This document shows, in pieces, positions 21,028-31,781 of a stretch of DNA of 64,000 nt (position 1 is the stretch's first letter; each line of letters begins with the position of its first letter). A program made the translations under genes and the position numbers. This stretch comes from Ascoidea rubescens DSM 1968 (lineage: Eukaryota > Ascomycota > Saccharomycetes > Ascoideales > Ascoideaceae). The DNA lies in the NCBI RefSeq assembly GCF_001661345.1, contig NW_017962919.1, positions 496,001-560,000 on the forward strand. The letters run 5' to 3'. A model generated the notes under the pieces. That model did no database searches, was not told the origin of the DNA, and saw only the letters and a list, made by a program, of their open reading frames with translations.

Positions 21028-23541
21028 ATGATGGGGGCGAAAAGAAAGCATAGTGAAAGAAATACCATAAGTGATTTGGAGTTTGTACCTCCCTCTCTTG
21101 TGAAATGCGACCATTGTAAGCGACTGAATTTGATTTGTTTGCAACATTCTGAATCACAATGTACAAATTGCTATAAAGCTAACCTTGATTGTGGAAGGAA
21201 GTGCCAGCTTAATGAAACATCGAAAACTGTATCAAATGGATTCTCAAAGTTGGAGTTTTCCTCCGAAAGAACTGATCAACAGTCTTCTTATACAATTAAT
21301 CAATCACACTTGAATTTGCTACAGAATCAAAATTTAGAAAAAACCAACAATCAAAAGCTTCCTACAGCTGAGATTTTATTCAAAATGATGGACCAGGATT
21401 TTTCCGATGATCTGTTTGATGATACTCAAGAAATTCATGCTCAAGAAATTGACACTCAAAATGGAAATCAAAATCTAAGCAAATTTGGTAAGATTGATAA
21501 AATTAGTGAAATTGATGAAAATAGTGATGATAATCTTTCTTTGTTTCCCCAGATCACACCATTTTCTCAACCTGTCTCAATTTACCATAATGAATGGAGC
21601 CCTGAACCACAAGAGAAGGGTTTGAATTATAATCTTAATTTAGATTATGAGTTAATGGGAACAATTTATCGACGGTTGTATATCGGATGGCTGATGCTAG
21701 AAGAACAAATAAATTTTGTAAATAAATATAAATCAAAGACTCAACAAAAGATTTTTTTTCCTATTACAATAAAAAATGATATTATAACTAGAAAGTTGTT
21801 AAGTATTGATGAAGCCAAAATAAGAATTAAAAATTATAAAACGCTTCTTTATAACTATTTACCCCTAGTTGAATTACCAAAAGTGGGTTTTGATAAATTC
21901 AGAGAAAGATTTCCGTTATTATTTTTAACCACAATGTCAATAACTTCATTTACAATTTCTAAAATAAGAATTGGGTGTAATTTTGAAAACGAATATTTGA
22001 AATTTTTAAAAATTCAAATTGAGCATTTATCTCATTTAGTTAATGAAGTTTTAGTATTAGGAAATAAAACATTTGAAATCTTTCAATGTTTGGTTTTAAC
22101 ATTCAACTGGTATAATTCTCCCAATTTGTTTAGTCATAATAAAGATCATCATATTTTAAATTTATTAACATCAATGGCTATTGATTTGGGATTAATTAAA
22201 TATATCCAATTCAATCCTAAACTTCATTCTTGTCGATATGAAAGCAATCTTAAAAAGGAGATTAATTTAACCAATCCTTATAGCATTGAGTGTCAAAGAA
22301 TTTTATTAACGATTTATTTGTCGAATTTTAATAATGTATTTCTTTTAAATAAGCCAAAATTGATATACTGGACAGATTATTTTGATGAATGTTTTGAGGA
22401 ATTATCCAAGAGCTCATTAAATTTTGATGTAAATACTAGTTGTATAACAAAAATTTATAGTTTGGTTGAGGAATGTATAAAATTGGTTAGCGGTGTTAAT
22501 GGAAATAATAATTATAACAGTAATAATTTCAAGAAAATTAATTCTGAACAATTGATTAACAATCAAAACATTGTAAATTATTTTATTGAGAAAATCGGTA
22601 AAATAGATCGACTAAATGTTAAGAAAACTGATTTTTATAGAATATCATTTAACACAGCTCAAATACTTTTAATTGAACACTGTTTATTGCCACTATTTCT
22701 CAACAAAGATATTAAAGATATTGAAAATAATGTTGAAAAGATATTGAATGAATTTAGCGAAGGTGAAGAAAAAGAAAATTTAATCAAACCAGTTATGATG
22801 AAAGCAATGAATAGAGCATATGATTATTGTATTAAAAATATGATTATTATTACTTCATTAGAAACCAAGACGCTATTAGTATTACCATTACCCCAATATT
22901 CAAGAATAATTTATAATTTATCATTGTTTTTAAAATTCAGTTTAATTCAAAGCAGATTTCCCAAAGTGCATCGTTTCTTTTTCAGTTTTCCCAAGAATAA
23001 TGATTGCAAGAAAACTGTATTGAGTATTCAAAATTTCCAAACAACATTGAAAAGAATAATCGATAGATTTAGCTATAACAATACATTGGTAAAGGTTTAT
23101 TACGTTATTTCATTATTATTGGTTCATTACAAGATTACATTGAACCGAGAATCGGAGAGCTTTAAAAAATTTCTTGATGAATATAGGAAAACAGCAAATG
23201 CAGAGCCCAGTCCAAAAGGCAAACGGCTTAAGAATAATGTTGGCAATGTTGTCAATGTTGTTAATCCAGACGAGAGCGATAAGCTACATGAAGAGAGTAC
23301 CAACCAAAGCACTAATGAAGATGAGAAAGAAGATACTGAAGGTGGCAGTGACTTTGGCGATTTTAGCAACGAAAGTGATCCTTTCCTCCATGAAGTAGAC
23401 CTGAGCAACTTTAAAAGTGCGAGAGATGAGCAAGAAATACGCCACTTCGGCTTGAAGAACTTTGACTTGAAGAACTTCGACTTGTTCGAGGAGGTGTTTA
23501 TGAAGTTCTTCGAGACAGAGGCCCCAAGCAGCTTCATCTGA
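21028..23541 (+). CDS. Zn2Cys6 transcription factor next to NCS1 permease
   Basis: The 837-residue protein has an N-terminal zinc cluster at about 28-56: C-x2-C-x6-C-x7-C-x2-C-x6-C, starting CDHC. It departs from the common form in having few basic residues between Cys 2 and Cys 3 (KRLNLI). The middle region (about 270-470) resembles the fungal regulatory middle homology region, with FPLLFLTTMSI, KTFEIFQCLVLTFNWYN and SMAIDLGL. The tail is acidic and Ser/Asn-rich and its codons become GC-rich. The position, divergent from a nucleobase-type permease, suggests a pathway regulator, perhaps of pyrimidine or allantoin use (compare URC2); this is inference. Two ATGs (21028, 21031) stand at the start. 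Confidence 0.82.
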   Translation: MMGAKRKHSERNTISDLEFVPPSLVKCDHCKRLNLICLQHSESQCTNCYKANLDCGRKCQLNETSKTVSNGFSKLEFSSERTDQQSSYTINQSHLNLLQNQNLEKTNNQKLPTAEILFKMMDQDFSDDLFDDTQEIHAQEIDTQNGNQNLSKFGKIDKISEIDENSDDNLSLFPQITPFSQPVSIYHNEWSPEPQEKGLNYNLNLDYELMGTIYRRLYIGWLMLEEQINFVNKYKSKTQQKIFFPITIKNDIITRKLLSIDEAKIRIKNYKTLLYNYLPLVELPKVGFDKFRERFPLLFLTTMSITSFTISKIRIGCNFENEYLKFLKIQIEHLSHLVNEVLVLGNKTFEIFQCLVLTFNWYNSPNLFSHNKDHHILNLLTSMAIDLGLIKYIQFNPKLHSCRYESNLKKEINLTNPYSIECQRILLTIYLSNFNNVFLLNKPKLIYWTDYFDECFEELSKSSLNFDVNTSCITKIYSLVEECIKLVSGVNGNNNYNSNNFKKINSEQLINNQNIVNYFIEKIGKIDRLNVKKTDFYRISFNTAQILLIEHCLLPLFLNKDIKDIENNVEKILNEFSEGEEKENLIKPVMMKAMNRAYDYCIKNMIIITSLETKTLLVLPLPQYSRIIYNLSLFLKFSLIQSRFPKVHRFFFSFPKNNDCKKTVLSIQNFQTTLKRIIDRFSYNNTLVKVYYVISLLLVHYKITLNRESESFKKFLDEYRKTANAEPSPKGKRLKNNVGNVVNVVNPDESDKLHEESTNQSTNEDEKEDTEGGSDFGDFSNESDPFLHEVDLSNFKSARDEQEIRHFGLKNFDLKNFDLFEEVFMKFFETEAPSSFI

Positions 23542-23630
23542 AGAGCGTTCCACTCTGTACAGACATGTCTTGAAATGCACACACGCATTTAGCGCGGTTC
23601 AATGCACTTAAGCATTTGGACTACGTAATT

Positions 23631-26504
23631 ATGCACCGGGGACACGGATTATCTCCAAGAGCAAACCTCGCGACTTATTTCCACCTCATCTCTGGAGCTG
23701 AGCAACAGAAGAGCCTTGAGCACCACAGGCAGATGAACCACACGACCAACGACAGTGATGACGCACAGCAGTTCAAGAGGAGGAGGGTGTCTAAGGCCTG
23801 CGACTTTTGTCGGAGACGAAAGGTCAAGTGCAACGGCGAGAACCCATGCATTAACTGCTTCAAAAATAACTTTGTCTGCAATTACTCACTCTCCAGAAGA
23901 AAGAAGTCGACAGTGCTATTGCTAAACAACGACATCTACAATGGCGAACAGCAGGTTATTTCTGAGAATCCTCGGGAAAAACTCCCTCTTGGGTCTCAAG
24001 GTTTTGAGCACAATCAAATTAGTCTTTTGACTGACCGGTTAGATAAAATGGAGACGTTGATGCAAAATATTACTGACAAACTCAGTACTTTTAAAGAGGA
24101 TTTAAAGGATGGAAACGCAGATAAAAAATATAATGCTAATACTAATTTAAATACCAATTCAAATGCTAATGACTCTAAGAAAAAAACCAATAGATTCAAT
24201 TTTCCTGTCCTTGAACATGAAAACACTTCTGAATTATCACTCAATAGCCCAAACAAATATTCACCTTTCATTCCTGAACTTCGTCCCAATGAATTTATTG
24301 GACCCCAAACAAATTTCTCAATTTTCAGTGCAAAGGGCATGCAATGGCTTCGAGAAAACCTCGGTTCAGATGCAAAAGAATATCTTGATCCCTTGATGAA
24401 ATTGCCTAAAACCATACACAAAGTAGTAAAATCTCAAATTAAAAAATGGAGAGAACCTATTAGCTCTGTTGAATTAACTCCCCTTCCTGATAAATATATA
24501 ACAGATGCATTGTTAGAACTCTTTTTAGGTGAAAATTCCCCAATTCCCATCCCACTTTTAAAACATAAAGAAATGAAAGCGCTATTCGATCAGTACTATC
24601 AAGAACAAGCTGGTATATATTCAAAGAATAAGTTAAATTACTCTGATTTTCTTCTAATGAATGTAGTTGTTACTGCAAGTTCCAGCTTACTTATCGATGC
24701 TAAAAATGTCGATGAAAACTTTATAAAGTTTTTAAAACTTCCAGACATACCCATTTCAAAATTAAAAGAACTCGAAAACAAACACCTATTAAACTCGATA
24801 TATTACTTTAATAGAATATCTATTGTACCTGATGGAATTAGATCGATCCATGGGATACTTTTATTAGCAATGTACAATGAAATCACCTTTTCTCACAAGA
24901 TATCCTACATGTTGCTCTCAATTGCTATAAGATTATCTCAAGATATGGGACTACACAGAGCAGAAACATACACTGGTTATAGCGAAGCTGAAGCTTTTAC
25001 TAGAAGAATAACCTGGCTGGTCTGTTATCAATATGACAAAGCTGTTTGTTTTAGAACGGGGAAACCACCAATTGTTAATGATGCAGACGTTTCATTCAAA
25101 CTTGATCTGGATTTCACACTAGCTATATCTAAATTTTATCAAATTGACGCGTCTCAACTTACTGATTTCCAAATTTCTTCTTATTTTAATGTACTATACA
25201 ATAGTGATAACACTGATGTCGGCCGAGGGTTTTTATTTATAATGGTATTGTTGGGTAAAATTGGAATAAAATCATATTTTAAATTATTCTCTGCAAGTGC
25301 TTTAGTAGGGAAAAGCCAAGATGAAATCGTTGAAATAGTTGGCTCTTTATTACAAGAACTAGATGATTTCCAAAAGATACTTCCACCTCGAATTCAAATT
25401 GGAAACAACATTCTTAAAAATTTATTTAATAGTACCGAAAATGAATATATAAACAGCCACACTAAAATGTTTACAGTGTTTGTTCATTTTGTTTATTACA
25501 ACTTGGTCATTCGTGTTAATAAAATTGCAATGAGAGATCCTTGGTCCACTAATCTTACAGCTTCTACTAAACCAGATCAACCAACATCAAGCTCATCTTC
25601 TGGAAACACTAAAAAGTTCAATGATAACGAATTTTGTAATAGGTGTTTAGATGCCGCTAGACAAGTCTTGAAATTATGTTGGGGTCTTCCCCAGAGAGTA
25701 AACCATTTATTGTCTCTTTGTTTATTTTTTCCCAGTAATGCTCTAATTCTATTATTCGGTTCCGTTGTTCAACATCCTACTTCAGAATCTGCTGCCGATG
25801 ATTTAAACTTGATGATTCAAGCATATATGAAATTCTTCGCTGTTTGTCCGGAAAAAGCAAAATTCCAAATGGTTGATTTGGCAGTGAGACAATTAATAAA
25901 AATAGCAATCAAAATCTATGAAAAAAATAATGGCGATAAACCATTTGAAATTTGCGATGAAGTTAAAGGTGATTTAAACAGACCAGCTCAAGTGATTGAT
26001 AGGTTAATTGAGGAACGGAAACAAAGAGCACTTTCAAGCTTTCAACAAGAAAGACCGAATATTAATGCTAATAATAATACAAAAAAATCGACGAATATTT
26101 CTGCAATGAATTCCAATGCGAGAAGTGTTTCTTTGACTAATGATGCTAATACTACAATTGATAATAATAACATTTCTAATAACAATTTAAATGGAAATAC
26201 TAATCATAATTTAAATAATAATTTCAATGGAGCTTTTAACAATTCAAATGGCAATTTTAATAACAATAATCTCAATTCAGAAAATATTAATGACAATAAT
26301 TTTAATACTGGTGGGCAGGGGTTTTTCATGCCCAATATTAATGAATTGAATGAATATAAAAACGAAGTTGGCTCTACGACATCAACTAGTAATTTTGATG
26401 AACAATATTTTGATTTCAATAACAAGACATCTACGGAAGTTTTTGCATTATTTGATTCATTATTTTGCTTACCAGATTTTATAATAAACAAAGATATAAA
26501 TTGA
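23631..26504 (+). CDS. Zn2Cys6 transcription factor with fungal MHR domain
   Basis: The 957-residue protein has a classic zinc cluster at about 57-84 (ACDFCRRRKVKC...CINCFKNNFVC) preceded by basic KRRRVSK. A short coiled coil follows near 140-160 and the middle homology region lies at about 380-500: SIHGILLLAMYNE, LSIAIRLSQDMGLHR, RRITWLVCYQYDKAV, TGKPP. The C-terminus (about 800-920) is Asn-rich. DNA target and role are unknown. The first ATG is at 23631; a second at 23733 would still keep the whole zinc cluster. Only 89 bp separate it from the previous stop, so its promoter probably overlaps the end of that gene. CTG codons occur here, for example in TWLVC. Confidence 0.85.
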   Translation: MHRGHGLSPRANLATYFHLISGAEQQKSLEHHRQMNHTTNDSDDAQQFKRRRVSKACDFCRRRKVKCNGENPCINCFKNNFVCNYSLSRRKKSTVLLLNNDIYNGEQQVISENPREKLPLGSQGFEHNQISLLTDRLDKMETLMQNITDKLSTFKEDLKDGNADKKYNANTNLNTNSNANDSKKKTNRFNFPVLEHENTSELSLNSPNKYSPFIPELRPNEFIGPQTNFSIFSAKGMQWLRENLGSDAKEYLDPLMKLPKTIHKVVKSQIKKWREPISSVELTPLPDKYITDALLELFLGENSPIPIPLLKHKEMKALFDQYYQEQAGIYSKNKLNYSDFLLMNVVVTASSSLLIDAKNVDENFIKFLKLPDIPISKLKELENKHLLNSIYYFNRISIVPDGIRSIHGILLLAMYNEITFSHKISYMLLSIAIRLSQDMGLHRAETYTGYSEAEAFTRRITWLVCYQYDKAVCFRTGKPPIVNDADVSFKLDLDFTLAISKFYQIDASQLTDFQISSYFNVLYNSDNTDVGRGFLFIMVLLGKIGIKSYFKLFSASALVGKSQDEIVEIVGSLLQELDDFQKILPPRIQIGNNILKNLFNSTENEYINSHTKMFTVFVHFVYYNLVIRVNKIAMRDPWSTNLTASTKPDQPTSSSSSGNTKKFNDNEFCNRCLDAARQVLKLCWGLPQRVNHLLSLCLFFPSNALILLFGSVVQHPTSESAADDLNLMIQAYMKFFAVCPEKAKFQMVDLAVRQLIKIAIKIYEKNNGDKPFEICDEVKGDLNRPAQVIDRLIEERKQRALSSFQQERPNINANNNTKKSTNISAMNSNARSVSLTNDANTTIDNNNISNNNLNGNTNHNLNNNFNGAFNNSNGNFNNNNLNSENINDNNFNTGGQGFFMPNINELNEYKNEVGSTTSTSNFDEQYFDFNNKTSTEVFALFDSLFCLPDFIINKDIN

Positions 26505-26907
26505 AAAAATTTCTAATTTTCATGGGAAAAAAAATATAAAAGGATTTTTTTTGGGCTTGAGGTTTTTGGTTTTTAATAGTTTTTGAATTAAATTGTGATA
26601 TTAAGGTTTTATTTTTATAATTCTGTTTATAAAAAATTGTTTGGTTGTTTTATTTTCATTTTATCTTTATCCTGCTTATCTTTATCTTGTATCTTGTCTA
26701 TCTTTATCTTGTATCTTGTTTATCTTTTTTATTTTTTTTTTGTTTAATTTATAATTATGTAAGTATAATTATTGAAATACAAAATATGAATATTTTTCTT
26801 TGTTAATATTTTTTTAAATGTAAGAAATGCCCTATATTATATAAATCTCATTAAGAAGTAATTTATAAATAATAAAACAATAAAATTATACAATTGAATT
26901 AGCGGAT
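26505..26907. other. Convergent 3' spacer with 22-bp duplication
   Basis: The spacer lies between two facing 3' ends. It contains two adjacent 22-bp units TATCTTTATCTTGTATCTTGTY (26677-26698 and 26699-26720) with partial units on both sides, and T-rich runs. No gene is visible. Confidence 0.65.
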
Positions 26908-28213
26908 TTAGAATTTAGAGAATTTCTTATTAGATTTACCAGTACCAGAAGAAACTTTTAAAACATTAAATCTAACGGTTTTTGAGATTGGTCTACATTG
27001 ACCAACAGTAACAACATCACCTTCTTGAACACGGAAAGCTGGAGAAACATGAGCAGCTAAATTTTTGTGACGTTTTTCGTATCTGTTATATTTTGGAATG
27101 TAGTGTAAATAATCACGTCTGATGATAATAGTACGATGCATTTTGGTGGAAACAACAGTACCAGTTAAGATACGACCACGAATGGAGACCAAACCAGTGA
27201 ATGGACATTTCTTATCGATGTAGTGACCTTCAATAGCGGTTTTTGGGGTTTTGAAACCTAAACCAACTTCTTTATACCATCTCTTGGTACGTTTTGTAGC
27301 TTTGGCTTTGGGGTTGGTGAAGATATGAGGTTGCTAGAATGAAATAAAGTTAGTAAATTGCTTATAGTTATATGAGTGAATTGAATGTTGAATAAGATCT
27401 AATATAATTTAATATGAAAAACTGATTTTTTTTATAATTTTATTCAATTTTGATTAAAGTTTATATAAAGTAATAAAATAAACCAAAAAAAAAATATAAT
27501 ATGATTGATTTGTTGTTTTTTTTCAATTTCAAACAAGTTTCTCAATTTGAGCAATTAAAAGCAATTTTCCTTTATTGTATTTTCTTAAGAAAAGATTATA
27601 CTATGTTATTAAAAATAAATAGTAATGCTGATTTTATCATAATTATTCACTTTATTCAATGTTTGATTTATAATTTTAAAATTGTTGTGACTATTTTTTA
27701 GGCAAATTTTAAAATAATTACTTTCCAAACTAATTTATATTTAAAAATTTATTGAAAATTTCTAGTTCTGTTTATTAGAAATTATTGCATAATTTTTGAA
27801 ATGTTATTTAAAGTGATTTGCGCAGTTTTTTATGAATTTAAACATTTTGAAAATATGAGTTTCTATAAATATTTCTAGCTGATATAACTTTAAAAGTGTT
27901 TTTATTGATTATATTTGGCATTTAATATTTCACGACAAATCATCTTTAGATTGATAATTTCATTATTTCATTATTTTGCCATTTAATTTTCATTAATGGA
28001 AAAGGTATAGTGATCTAATTATTTATTTTAATACTTTAATACTTTAATAATTTAATATTGTAATATTGTAATAATTGATTTGTTGATACTTGATATTGAA
28101 TAATACATCATAAGAGATATTGAACTATAATAGATCGTAGATTAAATTGAGGGTTGATAAATACACACCTTTTGGAAAGCTCTTTCAGCTTGAACGTTTA
28201 ATTCAGTTGCCAT
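26908..28213 (-). CDS. RPS11: Small-subunit ribosomal protein S11 (uS17), with intron
   Basis: Exon 1 (28169-28213) encodes [15 protein letters not shown]; exon 2 (26908-27333) begins QPHIF and ends KFSKF. Joined they give 156 residues, the same length as yeast Rps11, with [30 protein letters not shown] and [14 protein letters not shown] intact. The intron (27334-28168, 835 nt) starts GTGTGT, ends TTCTAG, and has a perfect TACTAAC (27355-27349) with the branch A only 16 nt from the splice site. The position after FQK matches the intron position in S. cerevisiae as I recall it. uS17 binds 18S rRNA early in 40S assembly. A Tbf1-like box lies about 270 bp upstream. Confidence 0.97.
27334..28168 (-). 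other. Intron of RPS11 (835 nt)
   Basis: Donor GTGTGT, branch TACTAAC at 27355-27349, acceptor TCTAG. The interior is AT-rich; I see no clear C/D or H/ACA snoRNA in it. A 66-codon frame on the opposite strand (27501-27701) looks random. Confidence 0.92.
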
Positions 28214-28829
28214 TTTCAATTGATTATTATATTATATAGTACTAAATTCCTAAATTTAATTCTTTATTAAACAACTTTTCAAGTCTTGCTTCAAGAGGTA
28301 CTGATTAGACTGCTAACGCTATCAAATGAATTTTTTTGAATATAATCAAAACGAAATGGAAAATCCGCATGCGAAACGGTGGGTGACATCTCGGTAGATT
28401 TTACAATAGTGAAAGCAGGCCATTCTCCCTCTGTTTCGCAAGACCTGAAAACACTGAAAACAGACACGTTGTGAGCACTGCTTAGGGCTTTTGATAACAG
28501 CCCTATATACACTCCCGTGATACACACATTGTTCGGGCAACCAGAAAGCAAGGTTTTTGTTTGTTTTGTGTTCGAACTCCGCGCAGGAACCGCCGACTAA
28601 AGGGGAAGTCCCAAAGGAGCAACTGAGATGGAGGAAAAGAGAATAAAGTTCAAGAAGAGAATTACGTAAGGCAATGTTGAGTACTTAAAGTAGATTGATG
28701 CTGATTGAAAACGAGTATAAAACATCTTGAACAATCTAAAACGTTTCTGATGAAATTAAACTAAGACTTTGACAACAGTTGAATTGTATTCAAGAATATA
28801 TTCAGCTATCTTACAATAATATCAGCAAG
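28214..28829. promoter_or_regulatory. Divergent promoter RPS11 / glutaredoxin with Tbf1-like box
   Basis: AGCCCTAA, read in the RPS11 direction, lies at 28489-28482, and AGCCCTAT is found on the plus strand close by (28499-28506). In many yeasts outside Saccharomyces, Tbf1 sites of the form RCCCTAA drive ribosomal protein genes. The rest has moderate GC content and no gene. Assignment is by motif and position only. Confidence 0.45.
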
Positions 28830-29606
28830 ATGGCATTTATGTTGACCACAAAGAAGACCAGATTATTGTTTTTATCTATAATCTCGCTTTTGATCCTTTT
28901 AATAGTCTACAAGAGCCATATTTACAGTTACAACTATGATAACTTCGATCACGATGACATTGATTCGAACTTATCGTCAATGATAACAAGCAACAACAAC
29001 CTTATAAATGACAAATTGGAGTCACTTGGCTCTTTGGATAGCGTTGGAACATCCTTACAATCCTCACAATTCAAAGGTGACAATAAAGACTTGAGCACTA
29101 GCAGCAATAGTAAACTTAAAAATAATAAAGTGGACGAGGAAATCGACGACGAGGCCGATACCACAAGTTCAATTGCCTCGAAACCCAACAGTATAGCTGG
29201 TTCTGATGACAAACAAAAGGATCTAACGGAAAAACCTGGAGAGGAGTTTAGTCCCAAGAAGGAGCTCAATGCAATACTATCAATATCCCCCGTTGTCATC
29301 TTTTCAAAGTCGTATTGCCCATATTCAAATAAACTAAAAGAACTATTGAAGCATGAATATGAGATCGTTCCTGAACCTAGTGTGGTGGAATTGGATAAAC
29401 ATAAACATGGCAATGAACTACAAGTGTACTTGGGAGAAATAAGTGGCAGAAAAACAGTGCCAAACTTGTTTATCAATGGTGCTTCCAGAGGTGGGTGTGA
29501 CGATTTAACTGAACTCCATTCCAAAAACGAATTGCTTCCCAGCCTTGTAAAATGGGGAGGAAAGGATATCAAGGTCTCGAAGCTCTCTGTTCCCTCCAAC
29601 TCCTAG
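28830..29606 (+). CDS. Membrane-anchored monothiol glutaredoxin (GRX6/GRX7 type)
   Basis: The 258-residue protein has a membrane anchor at about 12-31 (LLFLSIISLLILLIVY), an acidic Ser/Asn-rich stem, and a C-terminal glutaredoxin domain from about 145. The active site is CPYS (Cys163), with Cys-only use as in Grx7; TVPNLFINGASRGG carries the cis-Pro and glutathione-binding turn. Grx6 and Grx7 act in the early secretory pathway and protect against oxidative stress; the same place is inferred here. The first ATG (28830) puts the anchor at the N-terminus; the frame is open upstream without ATG. Confidence 0.9.
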   Translation: MAFMLTTKKTRLLFLSIISLLILLIVYKSHIYSYNYDNFDHDDIDSNLSSMITSNNNLINDKLESLGSLDSVGTSLQSSQFKGDNKDLSTSSNSKLKNNKVDEEIDDEADTTSSIASKPNSIAGSDDKQKDLTEKPGEEFSPKKELNAILSISPVVIFSKSYCPYSNKLKELLKHEYEIVPEPSVVELDKHKHGNELQVYLGEISGRKTVPNLFINGASRGGCDDLTELHSKNELLPSLVKWGGKDIKVSKLSVPSNS

Positions 29607-30011
29607 GTGTCTTTTTTTTTATTATTTCATAGCATTTTATAAGCTAATGTATACATGTGGCTCTCCATTTGCGAATTAAGTAGTAGCTGTCTCATTCCAG
29701 CAATACTAATAAAAAAGAATAAGAAAAGTGAGCAAGAAGAAAAAGAGACAAAAGGAAATCAGAAATTAAAAAATAACGACCGAAAAGATAAAAAAATCAG
29801 AAAGACCATTGCTGTGGGTTGTATGCATGCGTGCGCATATCCAGCGCTGTGGATGCTGGATCACTCTTCTTCTACACTTTTCTTTTGTTTCTTCTTTTTG
29901 TCTGTTATTTACGAACGACCTTTATCGTTGATATATATATCTGATATCTTTCTCTCTCCAGCTCGCCAAACAGTGCATTTGCAAAGGAACAGCCACGACC
30001 AGTAGCCTGAA
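29607..30011. other. Glutaredoxin-EAF spacer
   Basis: A 405-bp promoter stretch with A-rich then T-rich runs. A small inverted repeat TATGC/GCATA lies at 29822-29839 and CCAGCGCTGTGGATGCTGG near 29840. No gene is visible. Confidence 0.5.
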
Positions 30012-31289
30012 ATGCTTAATCACTTTCCGATTCCCGATGGCGAGTATGATATCGATATTCTTCCCTCAGTTTTCAGCGAAATAGGTGCCACTAATAACAA
30101 TAATACCGGTAATAATAGTAACAGTAATAATGAAATATTATTTCAAATCAGATATGGGTTCAAGCCCGAATCTGTTGATGATTCTATACCTTACAAGATA
30201 TACAGGAACACTGAGGAACCCAGTAGTCGTGAATACCTTATTGAAGCCAAAAGCAATGAAGACGCTCTAATAATCTTTGAGGGTTCATCCATATCATCAA
30301 ATGCTAATAACCCTACTACTACTACCAATGTCAGTCCCAATCAGAATCCCAACATCATCATAACAAATCCCAGCAACAATCAAAACATCAGTTCAAATAA
30401 CCCGAATAATTCGAATAATTCAAATGATTTCATTTTAACTTTTGATAAAAATCTACACTCGAAATCCTGTAAACTATCTCCTATAGATGCAATGTTGAAA
30501 TTAACTAAATTAAGAAATACCAAACCGTTATTAGATGAATTTAAAAAATTCAAAAAAAATGCTTTAGACGCTCATAATAATAAGTTGAATATAAATACAG
30601 CAGTCAAAAGAGAAAACAATAATTACACTTATAACAATAACAATAGTAACTATGTCAATATAAACAATAATAGTAATAATAATAATAATAATAATAATAG
30701 CAATAGACCTAAATTTAAGATAAATGAAGAAGAACTTCATTTTGATCCCTCATTTGATAAAAAATTGGTTGAAAATGATAATAATGGAATAAAACCAGCA
30801 AAAATAAAAACATCAATTAAAAAAAAGAAATCTACTTCAAATTTGAATAATAAAAGCACTGATAGTACTAATAGTTCCAATACTACTAATACTACTAATA
30901 CTACTAATACCACTGATACTACTACTACAAAACCAGTGGTAAATAAAAATGGACAGCCCAAGAAAAAAGTTGGTAGAAAACCTAAAAATGCATCGACTAA
31001 TACAAACAGTGCAAAGACTAATACTTTGAAACCTCAAATGGGAGGTAAAAGACCTCCAGGTCCACAAATAACTTCACCAGTAGCTCTGAGTAATTCAAAT
31101 AATGCAGCCTCATCAGTTGGGTCAAAGAGATTGCCATCAAAGACACCATCTCCTTCACCTAATATTTCTGAGTTACAATTGGATTCAGAAGAAGAGATTT
31201 CAGACGCCGACGATGATTCGCCAAATCCAGCGGTTTCTAATTTATTTAACGTCAGTAATAATAGTAATGCTATTGCTACGAATAATAAC

Positions 31290-31334
<45 letters not shown>

Positions 31335-31781
31335 GCTGAGGAGGAAGATGATGATATTGGATCATTGATCAAGGAATTAGAAGATGTGGTCGATAATAAT
31401 GATGATGATGATGATGATGATTATGAAAGTGATTATGGATTTGACGAGGCGTTCAATGCACCAGGTGGATTTAATTTAGTTGTTGAAGACAACAATCATT
31501 CAAAGAAGGAAGATGTTAATAATAATGTTAATAAGGTTAATTTTAAAGATGCGAATAATATTGATATCAATAGTATTAGCAATGTTAATAATAATAACAA
31601 AAATATCGATAACAATATTAATAACAATTTTAGTAACGATAATTTTAATAATGATTTTAGTAATGGATTTGATTTTAATAGGAATTTTCTTCGAGAAAAG
31701 AAGAAGCCTATTAGTTTAAGAGGATTGCTTGGGGATGATAAGGATAGTGAGGACTCAGCATCCAGCAGTGAGGAAGAATGA
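30012..31781 (+). CDS. EAF-like protein (ELL-associated factor N-terminal domain)
   Basis: The N-terminal 190 residues match the EAF pattern: GEYDIDILPSVF, then RYGFKPESVD (about 47-57) in place of the animal RYDFKPASVD, a strand ending LIIFEG, and FILTFDKNLHSKSCKLSPI matching the LIFD-x-TGEF-x-LEKLS end of the domain. Asn-rich linkers interrupt it. The remainder is low complexity: Lys-rich patch near 255, poly-Asn from about 425, poly-Asp near 465, and an acidic Ser/Glu end, like the activation tail of EAF proteins. In animals and fission yeast EAF works with ELL in Pol II elongation; S. cerevisiae lacks it. The match rests on motifs read by eye. ATG at 30012. Confidence 0.6.
31281..31335. 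repeat. AAT/AAC trinucleotide tract in coding sequence
   Basis: About 18 near-perfect AAT/AAC units encode a poly-Asn run in the EAF-like protein. Such tracts vary in length between strains. Confidence 0.9.

Noticed and set aside
27501-27701. 66-codon frame inside the RPS11 intron (opposite strand)
   Set aside because: Hydrophobic, AT-rich, no homolog; likely chance.
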